Shown: positions 1 through 5,092 of the stretch, piece by piece | How the letters are laid out: every line of letters begins with the position of its first letter | Position numbering within the stretch: position 1 is the first letter of the stretch | Assembly (NCBI GenBank): GCA_002327405.1 | Contig: DCVO01000063.1 | Span: forward strand, 1-11,550 | Direction: 5' to 3' | DNA length: 11,550 nt | Source: Thiobacillus sp. UBA2186 | GTDB taxonomy: Bacteria > Pseudomonadota > Gammaproteobacteria > Burkholderiales > Thiobacillaceae | Notes under the pieces: model-generated | What the model saw: the letters and a program-made list of their open reading frames with translations, nothing else | Database searches by the model: none | Told to the model about the DNA's origin: nothing | Made by a program: the position numbers and the translations under genes

Positions 1-27
1 AAGACTTTTTATACAGCTTCGTTAGCC
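1..27 (+). other. attC site, right end only (integron recombination site)
   Basis: The window opens inside an attC. Its R' core GTTAGCC is at 21-27, and the cassette crossover lies between G21 and T22. The identification rests on the next cassette: its own R'' box at 454-460 is GGCTAAC, the exact complement of 21-27, as expected for the two ends of one circular cassette. The left half of the site lies outside the window. Cassette 1 begins at 22. Confidence 0.7.
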
Positions 28-459
28 ATGCAACTCCTGCTCAGCTTATGGCATTTCATCCGTTCGCTTCTTGGCAAGCGAGCAGAGCCAGATGCTAACC
101 AAGACGAACTTGAGCCGCTCCTCTGGAAGCCGGAAAAAATTACGGCTGAAATCAGGGCCGACAATGTTTACTTGAAGATAGGAAAATACCTCTATCTCGA
201 GCAACGGTTAGACCAAGGTGAATCCGGTTGGACGATGTCAAAGATTGAAATACCAGATGCATGGATCGTCTTGGACGTGGCTTTTAAAGGTGAGCAACTG
301 GTACTACGTGTCAAAGATGGAGGCGAATTCCAGATAAACGCCTCTAACATGGGGCCTTTGGACTACGCGGTACTGTGCGCGGGAAAAGGGAAGAAGGTGG
401 CCGATGAAAAATTGGAGGCAATTTGGAATGAACACGCAAAGGCCCACGCACCTGGCTAA
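28..459 (+). CDS. Cassette 1: hypothetical 143-aa protein
   Basis: Unrecognised protein. The ATG at 28 follows directly on the R' core of the preceding attC, and the TAA at 457-459 lies inside this cassette's own R'' box (GGCTAAC, 454-460), so the reading frame fills the cassette from end to end. This tight fit is typical of integron cassettes and supports both start and stop. There is no clear Shine-Dalgarno in the visible leader, so translation may depend on sequence supplied by the upstream attC. The N-terminus is hydrophobic (MQLLLSLWHFIRSLLG) and followed by a basic patch, which could be a membrane anchor or an amphipathic helix rather than a cleaved signal. The rest is soluble, mixed alpha/beta-looking sequence without a motif I know. 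The G+C content is visibly lower than in the chromosomal genes at the right end, as is usual for captured cassettes. Confidence 0.75.
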   Translation: MQLLLSLWHFIRSLLGKRAEPDANQDELEPLLWKPEKITAEIRADNVYLKIGKYLYLEQRLDQGESGWTMSKIEIPDAWIVLDVAFKGEQLVLRVKDGGEFQINASNMGPLDYAVLCAGKGKKVADEKLEAIWNEHAKAHAPG

Positions 460-466
460 CACTACG
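454..466 (+). other. attC1, left part (R'' box), interrupted by IS1111-group element
   Basis: R'' is GGCTAAC at 454-460, followed by ACTACG (461-466). The rest of the site resumes at 1913 with TTCAAGCCG. Joining 466 to 1913 gives TAAC-ACTACG-TTCAAGCCG, the spacing and sequence style of common integron attC sites. The insertion point is therefore between the R'' and L'' boxes. Confidence 0.75.
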
Positions 467-722
467 TATATGGACTCTCCCCAAAAGCAAGGAAACTGAT
501 CGATAGTTTTGGCTGGTTGGAAATGCGTGCAGTCGTATATCCGGCATCTTGAGTGGGTTCTCTGTGACCCGTGCCGACATGGAATCTGCTCACGGCGCGC
601 CAATCGGTACAAGCGGCAGCTTGGGTGCCGGCAGAGTTACCGGCGTCAGTCCGTGATGATGCAATCCTCTGAGCCATGATGGGCGATCAGTCTCTGCGCT
701 TACGCTGGGATAAATCCTTGCC
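467..722 (-). ncRNA. Candidate seekRNA/bridge RNA region of the IS1111-group element
   Basis: This is non-coding sequence between the transposase stop (723) and the IS end. In IS110-family elements a non-coding end encodes an RNA that pairs with donor and target DNA; in the IS1111 group it lies downstream of the transposase, as here. Visible structure includes a hairpin with 5-bp arms GCCGG/CCGGC at 627-631 and 640-644. On the plus strand, 607-616 (GTACAAGCGG) matches the attC1 target across the insertion point (G466 joined to TTCAAGCCG at 1913-1921) at 8 of 10 positions, so an RNA from the minus strand could pair with it. Exact RNA ends, promoter and loops cannot be set by eye. The existence of the RNA is inferred from the family, and the guide match is tentative. 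Confidence 0.45.
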
Positions 723-1811
723 TCAGGCGGCCACGGCGTAGACCGCGCGGTTCAGCTTCTTGTTCTCTTCCCGTCGCGTCTGGCTGCCATAGGGTTCGTG
801 ATTTCGAAGCACGGCATAGCAGACGCGCGCCAGCTTGTTGGCCAGCGCACAGGCCGCCTTGTTGTGGTTGGTGCGGCCCTGCACCTTGAGCGCCCAATCC
901 TTCAACCCGTCGATCTCGCGTCCGGCCTGTCTTGCCACGGTGGTCGCCCGCAGCACCGCGCGGGCGCCATGGGTCAGCAGCATTCTCAGGTAGCGGTCGC
1001 CGCGCTTGGAGATGCGCCCCAGCCTTCGGCTATTGCCGGAGGAGTATTCCTTCGGCGTGAGCCCGAACCAGGAGGCGAAGTGGCGGGCATTGCGGAAGTG
1101 GCTGACCTCGCCGCTGGTCGCCGCGACCATGGCGGTGGCGGTAAGCAAGCCAATGCCGGGAATGGTGAGGAGTTGTTTGCAAGCCGGGCTGTGCTTCGCC
1201 AGTTCAGTGAGTTCGCGTTCCAGTTGGGCGATGCGCGCTTCGAGCAGGCGGATTTCTTCAATGAGCAGTTTCATCGCGCCCCGAATCAGTCCGGGGATGG
1301 CGGTGTTGGGGTCAGCCAGTGCCCGACTGATGGCTTCGACGCCGGTGCGGGAGCCTTGGGGAATGGCCAGCCCGAATTCCCTGCAAAACCCCCTCAGGGC
1401 ATTGATGCGGGAAGTGCGGGTGCCCATCCATAAAGAGCGGGTGCGGTGCAGGCCCTGCAGGGCCTGCTGCTCGACCGATTTCACTTTGACCGGCGCGATG
1501 TCGGAGGCGCGGGCGGCTTCGAGCAAGGCCGCGGCGTCGGCGGCATCGGTCTTGTTCCGCTTTACATAGGCCCGCACGTATTTGGCCGGCAGCAGCTTTA
1601 CCTCGATGCCAAGGCCAGCAAGCCAGCGTGCCCAGTGATGCGCGGAGCCGCAGGCTTCCATGATGACGAGCGAGACTTCGCGGTTCCGGAACCAGCGCTC
1701 GAACTGGCCACGTGTGAGGCGGTGGGTTTCGATCACTTTCCAGTGCGTATCCGCCACGGCAAGCTGAAAGACGTTCTTTGCCAGGTCAACGGCAACGGTA
1801 GTAGCATTCAT
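723..1811 (-). CDS. IS1111-group transposase (IS110 family, DEDD)
   Basis: Transposase of the IS111A/IS1328/IS1533 type, which acts on its own element through a RuvC-like DEDD active site together with an element-encoded RNA. Counting from the chosen start (362 aa), the acidic residues fit: D9 in VAVDLAKN, E52 in IMEACGS, and D89 and D92 in KTDAADA. The C-terminal half has the Transposase_20 (HhH) region, IPGIGLLTA then FASWFGLTPKEYSSG and RISKRGDRYLRMLL, with the serine of the SSG motif known to be catalytic in this family. The start MNATT at 1811 is preferred over the longer open frame to 1913. It has a strong GAGGAGG ribosome site (complement of 1820-1826) 8 bases upstream, and the longer version would run into the IS end. 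Length is normal for the family and no frameshift is seen. Confidence 0.92.
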   Translation of the reverse strand: MNATTVAVDLAKNVFQLAVADTHWKVIETHRLTRGQFERWFRNREVSLVIMEACGSAHHWARWLAGLGIEVKLLPAKYVRAYVKRNKTDAADAAALLEAARASDIAPVKVKSVEQQALQGLHRTRSLWMGTRTSRINALRGFCREFGLAIPQGSRTGVEAISRALADPNTAIPGLIRGAMKLLIEEIRLLEARIAQLERELTELAKHSPACKQLLTIPGIGLLTATAMVAATSGEVSHFRNARHFASWFGLTPKEYSSGNSRRLGRISKRGDRYLRMLLTHGARAVLRATTVARQAGREIDGLKDWALKVQGRTNHNKAACALANKLARVCYAVLRNHEPYGSQTRREENKKLNRAVYAVAA

Positions 1812-1912
1812 TTTGGATTCCTCCTCGGAGTTGATCAGTGCTGACACCCACGTCCAATGAGCTTCAGCTGCGCACAGCGTGCGCCAACAAAAGGGGGGAG
1901 TCCATCCCATCA

Positions 1913-1959
1913 TTCAAGCCGACGCCGCTTCGCGGCGCGGCTTAATTCAGGCGTTCGGC
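1913..1959 (+). other. attC1, right part (L''-L'-R')
   Basis: This is the continuation of attC1 after the IS. TTCAAGCCG (1913-1921), then the stem CGCCGC-TTC-GCGGCG (1923-1937), then CGGCTTAATTCAGGC, then the R' box GTTCGGC at 1953-1959. The 4th core base is C rather than the usual purine, but the next cassette's R'' box (GCCGAAC, 3725-3731) is its exact complement, so the variant belongs to cassette 2 and the crossover is between G1953 and T1954. Together with 454-466 the rebuilt site is about 60 bp. Confidence 0.8.
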
Positions 1960-2010
1960 GTCTTGGGAGAGTCCGCGTATAGTATTAGAGAAATTGGAAA
2001 AGTAGCCCAT

Positions 2011-3006
2011 ATGCTAATGACTGTTGCACATCATCACCAAAACCATCTTCCTTCATCGGTTGCTAGGCTAGAAAACCCGCAAACCGATATTCCTCGTATT
2101 GCCAAGGACATAAAACTCCTGGCAGAGATCGAGGCTGCCGTTCAGCAAATTCCAACCGAGCATCGTCTAGTTCAGGGCGATGCTCGCAAGTTGTCATTTA
2201 TTGAAGATGAATCCGTTCATCTGGTAGTTACATCACCACCCTATTGGACACTGAAGAAATACAGGGATCACGAAGATCAGCTCGGAGAAGTAGAGGACTA
2301 TGAAAAATTCCTTCGCGAGCTAGATAAGGTATGGGAGCACTGCTATCGAGCTTTGGTCCCGGGCGGTCGGCTGATCTGCGTGGTTGGCGACGTCTGTCTA
2401 TCTCGTCGAAAGAACGACGGAAGACATACCGTTGTTCCCCTCCATGCATCCATACAGGAGCATTGCCGAAAAATTGGCTATGACAATCTCGCGCCAATCA
2501 TCTGGTACAAGATAGCCAATGCAGTTTTTGAGGCATCCGGAAACGGAGCCGGGTTCTTGGGCAAGCCCTATGAACCAAACGCGGTAATCAAAAACGACAT
2601 CGAGTTCATACTTATGGAGCGTAAGCCAGGCGGTTATCGCAAACCGACTGTCGCGACTCGCGTACTCTCTGTGATATCCGACGAAAATCACAAACAATGG
2701 TTTCAATCAATCTGGTCTGGTGTCACTGGTACATCCACTCGCAATCACCCTGCACCATATCCTGAAGAACTCGCGGAACGGCTCGTTCGCATGTTCTCTT
2801 TCGTGGGAGATACTGTATTAGACCCGTTCATGGGAACGGGCACTACGACCGTAGCAGCCGCAAAATGGGGCCGCAATTCAATTGGGGTTGAAATTGACCC
2901 ACACTATTTCGAGATGGCTGAGAAACGAATCCGACACGCAACCGCGTCGTTGTTCGCCTACGCCGAAATAAAAACCGAAGTAAAAGGGAAAGGCAATGGA
3001 TTATAG
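2011..3006 (+). CDS. Cassette 2: type II DNA methyltransferase, beta class (N4-cytosine/N6-adenine)
   Basis: Modification half of a restriction-modification pair; it methylates an exocyclic amino group of the recognition site using S-adenosylmethionine and so protects host DNA. Motif order is that of the beta class. The catalytic motif IV TSPPY is at residues 74-78, motif X-like HPAPYPEELAERL is around 246-258, and the SAM-binding motif I DPFMGTGTTTVAA is at 271-283, followed by GRNSIGVEID. SPPY is more usual for N4-cytosine enzymes, but beta-class N6-adenine enzymes with this tetrapeptide exist, so the base is unsure. The open frame extends left to 1879, into the IS; the ATG at 2011 (331 aa) is preferred because it is the first inside the cassette (starts 1954). 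A second ATG at 2017 is possible. Only a weak GGAAAAG lies upstream. The gene overlaps the endonuclease gene by 11 bp. Confidence 0.88.
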   Translation: MLMTVAHHHQNHLPSSVARLENPQTDIPRIAKDIKLLAEIEAAVQQIPTEHRLVQGDARKLSFIEDESVHLVVTSPPYWTLKKYRDHEDQLGEVEDYEKFLRELDKVWEHCYRALVPGGRLICVVGDVCLSRRKNDGRHTVVPLHASIQEHCRKIGYDNLAPIIWYKIANAVFEASGNGAGFLGKPYEPNAVIKNDIEFILMERKPGGYRKPTVATRVLSVISDENHKQWFQSIWSGVTGTSTRNHPAPYPEELAERLVRMFSFVGDTVLDPFMGTGTTTVAAAKWGRNSIGVEIDPHYFEMAEKRIRHATASLFAYAEIKTEVKGKGNGL

Positions 3007-3721
3007 CGAGCGTGTTGCGAAGGCTGTTCGATATTTCTGGAGGGTAAGAACTCAACAGCACAAAAAACAGGGAACCACCACCGGAAAGAAAGACGCAGGA
3101 AACCGAAGCGCAGTAACGGGTGGAAAGCACCTTGATGGTTTCATCAAGCTATTGACGGAGTTACTTTCTGAGGCCGGTCTGCCGGACACCACGATACATA
3201 CTGCTGCAACAACCCTACCCGGTTATTTTCGGCCAACCAAGAATTGGGACTTGGTTGTAGTCGTCGATGGTGTCCTTTTAGCGTCAATTGAGTTCAAGGC
3301 CCATATCGGCCCATCGTTTGGCAACAACTTCAACAATCGCGTTGAGGAGGCCTTGGGGAATTCCACTGATCTTCTTACCGCGTACCGCGAAGGCAAATTC
3401 AAGCCATCGCAACGGCCTTGGCTAGGATGGTTGATGTTGTTGGAGGATACCCCGAAATCTACAGCGCCGGTCCGCGTGGATGAGCCGCATTTCGAGGTTT
3501 TCAAGGAATTCAAGAAAACGTCATATGCGAAGCGTTACGAACTATTCTGCGAACGCCTAATGAGAGAGCGTTTGTACGATGGAACGTGCCTCATCCTGTC
3601 TGACAAAGCTGGTGGCCTAAAAGGAAAATTCAGAGAGCCAAACCCGGAGTTCAGTTTTACCACGTTTGCGACCTCGTTAAGCGCTCACGCAATGGCCTAT
3701 GCCAAGTTACGCAAGAAATAA
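2996..3721 (+). CDS. Cassette 2: XhoI/PaeR7I-like type II restriction endonuclease
   Basis: A 241-aa protein that closely resembles, from memory, the XhoI/PaeR7I family (cleaves C^TCGAG). The shared landmarks are KKDAGNRSAVTGGKHLDGF at about 31-49, LPGYFRPTKNWDL at 74-86, the metal/catalytic strand D85...E99-F-K101 (PD-(D/E)XK type), the family signature GPSFGNNFNNR at 105-115, PWLGWLMLLED at 141-151 and SYAKRYELFCERL in the C-terminal half. Length matches the family, and no disruption is seen. The ATG at 2996 lies inside the end of the methyltransferase gene (11-bp overlap) behind AAAGGGAAAGG, so the two are translationally coupled, with modification first. The stop is immediately followed by attC2. 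Specificity CTCGAG is inferred from the family. The window holds at least three such sites (196, 10226 and 10742). Confidence 0.87.
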   Translation: MDYSERVAKAVRYFWRVRTQQHKKQGTTTGKKDAGNRSAVTGGKHLDGFIKLLTELLSEAGLPDTTIHTAATTLPGYFRPTKNWDLVVVVDGVLLASIEFKAHIGPSFGNNFNNRVEEALGNSTDLLTAYREGKFKPSQRPWLGWLMLLEDTPKSTAPVRVDEPHFEVFKEFKKTSYAKRYELFCERLMRERLYDGTCLILSDKAGGLKGKFREPNPEFSFTTFATSLSAHAMAYAKLRKK

Positions 3722-3724
3722 GAC

Positions 3725-3788
3725 GCCGAACAAGACGCTCAACCGGACGCGCAAAAAGCGGCGCGCCGGTTAGCTTTACGCGTTAGAG
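3725..3788 (+). other. attC2 (end of the restriction-modification cassette)
   Basis: R'' is GCCGAAC at 3725-3731 and R' is GTTAGAG at 3782-3788. Between them are arms of the usual kind, GCTCAACCGGACGCGC and GCGCGCCGGTTAGC, around a short A-rich loop. R'' is the exact complement of the cassette 2 start (1953-1959). R' belongs to cassette 3 and is mirrored by CTCTAAC at 4234-4240. The last core base (G instead of a pyrimidine) departs from consensus but is mirrored. The crossover lies between G3782 and T3783. Confidence 0.85.
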
Positions 3789-3806
3789 CGCGCAAAGGCT
3801 CCTCAC

Positions 3807-4280
3807 ATGGAACGAGCACCTGCCCAACTTACAAACACCGCGTCCGAGCTGTATGTCGCTTCTCTGCTCAGTCGCTTGGGCTATGCAGTCACCATCACTT
3901 TTGGCAACACCAAGGTCATCGATCTTATGGTGGCCCACCCAGATGGAAGGGTTGTGTCAATCGATGTAAAAGGTTTGAAGAACACAACCAATTGGCCGCT
4001 TACACCGAAGATTGAGAGTCCAACCCACTTCTTTGTCCTAGTGTCGTACCGCAACCGGTTTCAGGATCTGGCTTCCACCCCAGATGTCTTTGTTATCCCT
4101 TCAGCCGACATTCCAAACCTTCTCACCCGTTGGGCCGGTCGGCCTGAAGTCACTTGCGTCGGGTACAGTGCCGTAAAGAACAGTGGCTACAAAGACGCAT
4201 GGCATCTGCTCTTTGCCAAGCCAACTAAGCGCTCTCTAACCCGCCGCTCCAAGGGACGCTGGGTAGCAAGAGGAGCATAG
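3807..4280 (+). CDS. Cassette 3: PD-(D/E)XK-like hypothetical protein
   Basis: A 157-aa protein without an assigned role. The first 60 residues have the layout of a PD-(D/E)XK nuclease-fold core: E14 in the first helix (ASELYVASLLSRLGY), D39 after a beta turn (GNTKVIDLMV) and D53-V-K55 (VVSIDVKG). This suggests a nuclease or a relative related to Holliday-junction resolvases or restriction enzymes; the function is inference only. The middle has a hydrophobic strand (THFFVLVSYRNRF) and the region around 97-115 resembles VFVIPSADI. The final 17 or so residues (LTRRSKGRWVARGA) are basic and are encoded by the collapsed attC3 and the cassette 4 leader, so the natural C-terminus was probably different. 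No good ribosome site is seen (AAAGG 8-12 bases before the ATG). The TAG at 4278-4280 directly abuts the next ATG. Confidence 0.75.
   Translation: MERAPAQLTNTASELYVASLLSRLGYAVTITFGNTKVIDLMVAHPDGRVVSIDVKGLKNTTNWPLTPKIESPTHFFVLVSYRNRFQDLASTPDVFVIPSADIPNLLTRWAGRPEVTCVGYSAVKNSGYKDAWHLLFAKPTKRSLTRRSKGRWVARGA
4234..4264 (+). other. attC3 remnant, collapsed to about 31 bp
   Basis: CTCTAAC at 4234-4240 is the exact complement of the cassette 3 start GTTAGAG (3782-3788). It is followed by CCGCCGCTCCAAGGGAC, a typical L'' arm. The returning L' arm and loop are absent, and the sequence goes straight to GCTGGGT (4258-4264), which behaves as the R' box of cassette 4. A full attC needs close to 60 bp or more, so an internal deletion is the simplest reading. 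The site probably cannot fold into a substrate for the integrase. Confidence 0.55.
4270..4275 (+). promoter_or_regulatory. Ribosome binding site of the cassette 4 gene
   Basis: GAGGAG at 4270-4275 is 5 bases before the ATG at 4281. It fixes that start and lies inside the last codons of the cassette 3 gene, so the two genes are now translationally coupled. Confidence 0.6.
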
Positions 4281-4595
4281 ATGGTTTACCCCGCGCAAAC
4301 ACCACAACTGCCTTACTTCGCCGTCATCTTTACGTCCATCCGCACCGACGGTGACAACGACTACGGTGAAACGGCAAAACAAATGTTGGAGCTTGCCTCC
4401 GAACAACCTGGCTTTCTTGGCTTCGAGAGTGCGAGGCAAGAAATCGGAATCTCCGTTTCATATTGGGCAAGCCAGGAAGCAATAAAGGCCTGGAAGGAAA
4501 ACATCATCCATCGCCAAGCTCAGAGCCGAGCAAAGGACTGGTATCGGGCATTTCGTGTCCGGGTCTGCCGTGTCGAACGCGAGTATGGTTTCTGA
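4281..4595 (+). CDS. Cassette 4: ABM-domain (antibiotic biosynthesis monooxygenase-like) protein
   Basis: A 104-aa single-domain protein of the dimeric alpha+beta-barrel ABM type (family PF03992 by resemblance). Typical elements in order are the first strand YFAVIFTSIRT, the helix GETAKQMLELASEQPGFLGFES, the second strand GISVSYWASQEAIKAWKENIIH, and the strongly conserved end WYRAFRVRVCRVEREYGF. Members include cofactor-free monooxygenases and many proteins of unknown substrate; small versions like this are frequent integron cargo. A histidine and tryptophan in the KAW/H helix are conserved in relatives. The start is clear, with GAGGAG 5 bases upstream. The gene begins at the base after the cassette 3 stop, an unusual arrangement for neighbouring cassettes that follows from the collapsed attC3. 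The exact reaction cannot be stated. Confidence 0.85.
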   Translation: MVYPAQTPQLPYFAVIFTSIRTDGDNDYGETAKQMLELASEQPGFLGFESARQEIGISVSYWASQEAIKAWKENIIHRQAQSRAKDWYRAFRVRVCRVEREYGF

Positions 4596-4601
4596 CTTGC
4601 T

Positions 4602-4678
4602 GCCCAGCCCTGCGCTCAACACGGAGGCCTACATGCCGCTTCGAGGCATTCCGTGCGCCGGTTAGCTCCACATTAGGT
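4602..4678 (+). other. attC4, degenerate core boxes
   Basis: The arms are normal for an attC: GCTCAACACGGA (from 4613), the hairpin ATGCC/GGCAT (4633-4637 and 4645-4649), then TCCGTGCGCCGGTTAGC. The core boxes depart from consensus. R'' is GCCCAGC (4602-4608) where AAC is expected at its end, and R' is ATTAGGT (4672-4678) with A in place of the crossover G. The cassette 5 R'' box (ACCTAAC, 4990-4996) still mirrors TTAGGT, so the boundary is placed between 4672 and 4673. Activity is doubtful. Confidence 0.7.
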
Positions 4679-4688
4679 GGCAAAGGCG

Positions 4689-4985
4689 ATGCGACTGCTA
4701 TTGACCCTTGTGCTGATACTGCTGGCACCGACTCTTGCAGCAGAGGAACTGCCACATGACGTGGCGGAGTTTTTGCGACGCGCCGAGCTTTGCACACATT
4801 TCCGGCAAGAACCGTGGCCGGAGGGAAAATCAGCAGAAGAAACAGAAAGAAGAGATTTCATCGCCAAACAGATTGGGGAGTTCTGTACGGGTCTGCCAGA
4901 AGAAAGCCGTAAACTTCGGGAAAAGTACCTCCGTGAGTCCTCTGTAATCAACGAGATGAATAAGGCCAAGGAATGGGAAGAGTAA
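4689..4985 (+). CDS. Cassette 5: small secreted hypothetical protein
   Basis: A 98-aa protein with a clear Sec signal peptide: MRLLLTLVLILLAPTLAA, with likely cleavage after Ala18, so the mature part is about 80 aa in the periplasm or outside. The mature part is charged and helical and has only two cysteines (C35 in AELCTHF, C66 in GEFCTGL), likely a disulfide. Proteins of this look, with the pattern HFxxEPWPEG and RRDFIAKQI, occur as small cassette-borne hypotheticals; the role is unknown. The open frame begins with a GTG at 4677, but the ATG at 4689 is chosen because the signal peptide then starts properly and AGGTGG at 4675-4680 sits 8 bases upstream. The stop is just before attC5. Confidence 0.8.
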   Translation: MRLLLTLVLILLAPTLAAEELPHDVAEFLRRAELCTHFRQEPWPEGKSAEETERRDFIAKQIGEFCTGLPEESRKLREKYLRESSVINEMNKAKEWEE

Positions 4986-4989
4986 ACTC

Positions 4990-5092
4990 ACCTAACCATC
5001 GGCTCCAGGCCGACCCGCAGAAGCGGCGTGGTTTTGGTGTTCTTTTTATGCTCGGTGCGCCTTCTGCGGGCGGCTGAGCCGAAGCGTTGAAC
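4990..5092 (+). other. attC5, long-armed, with R' core disturbed by the IS1182-like element
   Basis: R'' is ACCTAAC at 4990-4996, the complement of the cassette 5 start. The arms pair well: CGGCTC (5000-5005) with GAGCCG (5075-5080), and CCCGCAGAAG (5014-5023) with CTTCTGCGGG (5061-5070), a perfect 10-bp stem. They enclose a T-rich stretch of about 37 nt, giving a site of about 100 bp, in the long range for attC. The present R' reads GTTGAAC at 5086-5092, but its last bases are probably IS sequence. The original core was more likely GTTGGGC, now seen on the far side of the IS at 6644-6650. Confidence 0.82.

Larger units (their letters stand above)
467..1912 (-). mobile_element. IS1111-group (IS110 family) insertion sequence inserted in attC1
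   Basis: The element carries one DEDD transposase on the minus strand. It has subterminal inverted repeats ATGGACTCtCCCC at 470-482 and the complement of ATGGACTCcCCCC at 1893-1905 (12 of 13 matching). IS1111 elements that target attC sites are known to keep a few bases outside the repeats, 3 bp on the transposase 3' side and 7 bp on the 5' side. Applying this puts the ends at 467 and 1912. Removing exactly this segment restores a normal attC, which independently supports the boundaries. No target duplication is seen, as expected for this family. Both ends and the transposase look intact, so the element may still be active. The approximately 255 bp between the transposase stop and the 467 end is non-coding. 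Confidence 0.85.

Noticed and set aside
798..1844. Long plus-strand open frames opposite the IS1111 transposase
   Set aside because: They are mirror frames of a clear DEDD transposase in high-G+C DNA, with no motif or ribosome site of their own.
1954..1988. Possible promoter in the cassette 2 leader (TATAGT at 1978-1983 with TTCGGC 18 bases upstream)
   Set aside because: The -35 match is poor and overlaps the attC core; not strong enough to list as a feature.
1879..2010. N-terminal extension of the methyltransferase upstream of 2011
   Set aside because: It would be encoded by the IS end and the attC1 stem, which belong to other elements, and the family does not need it.
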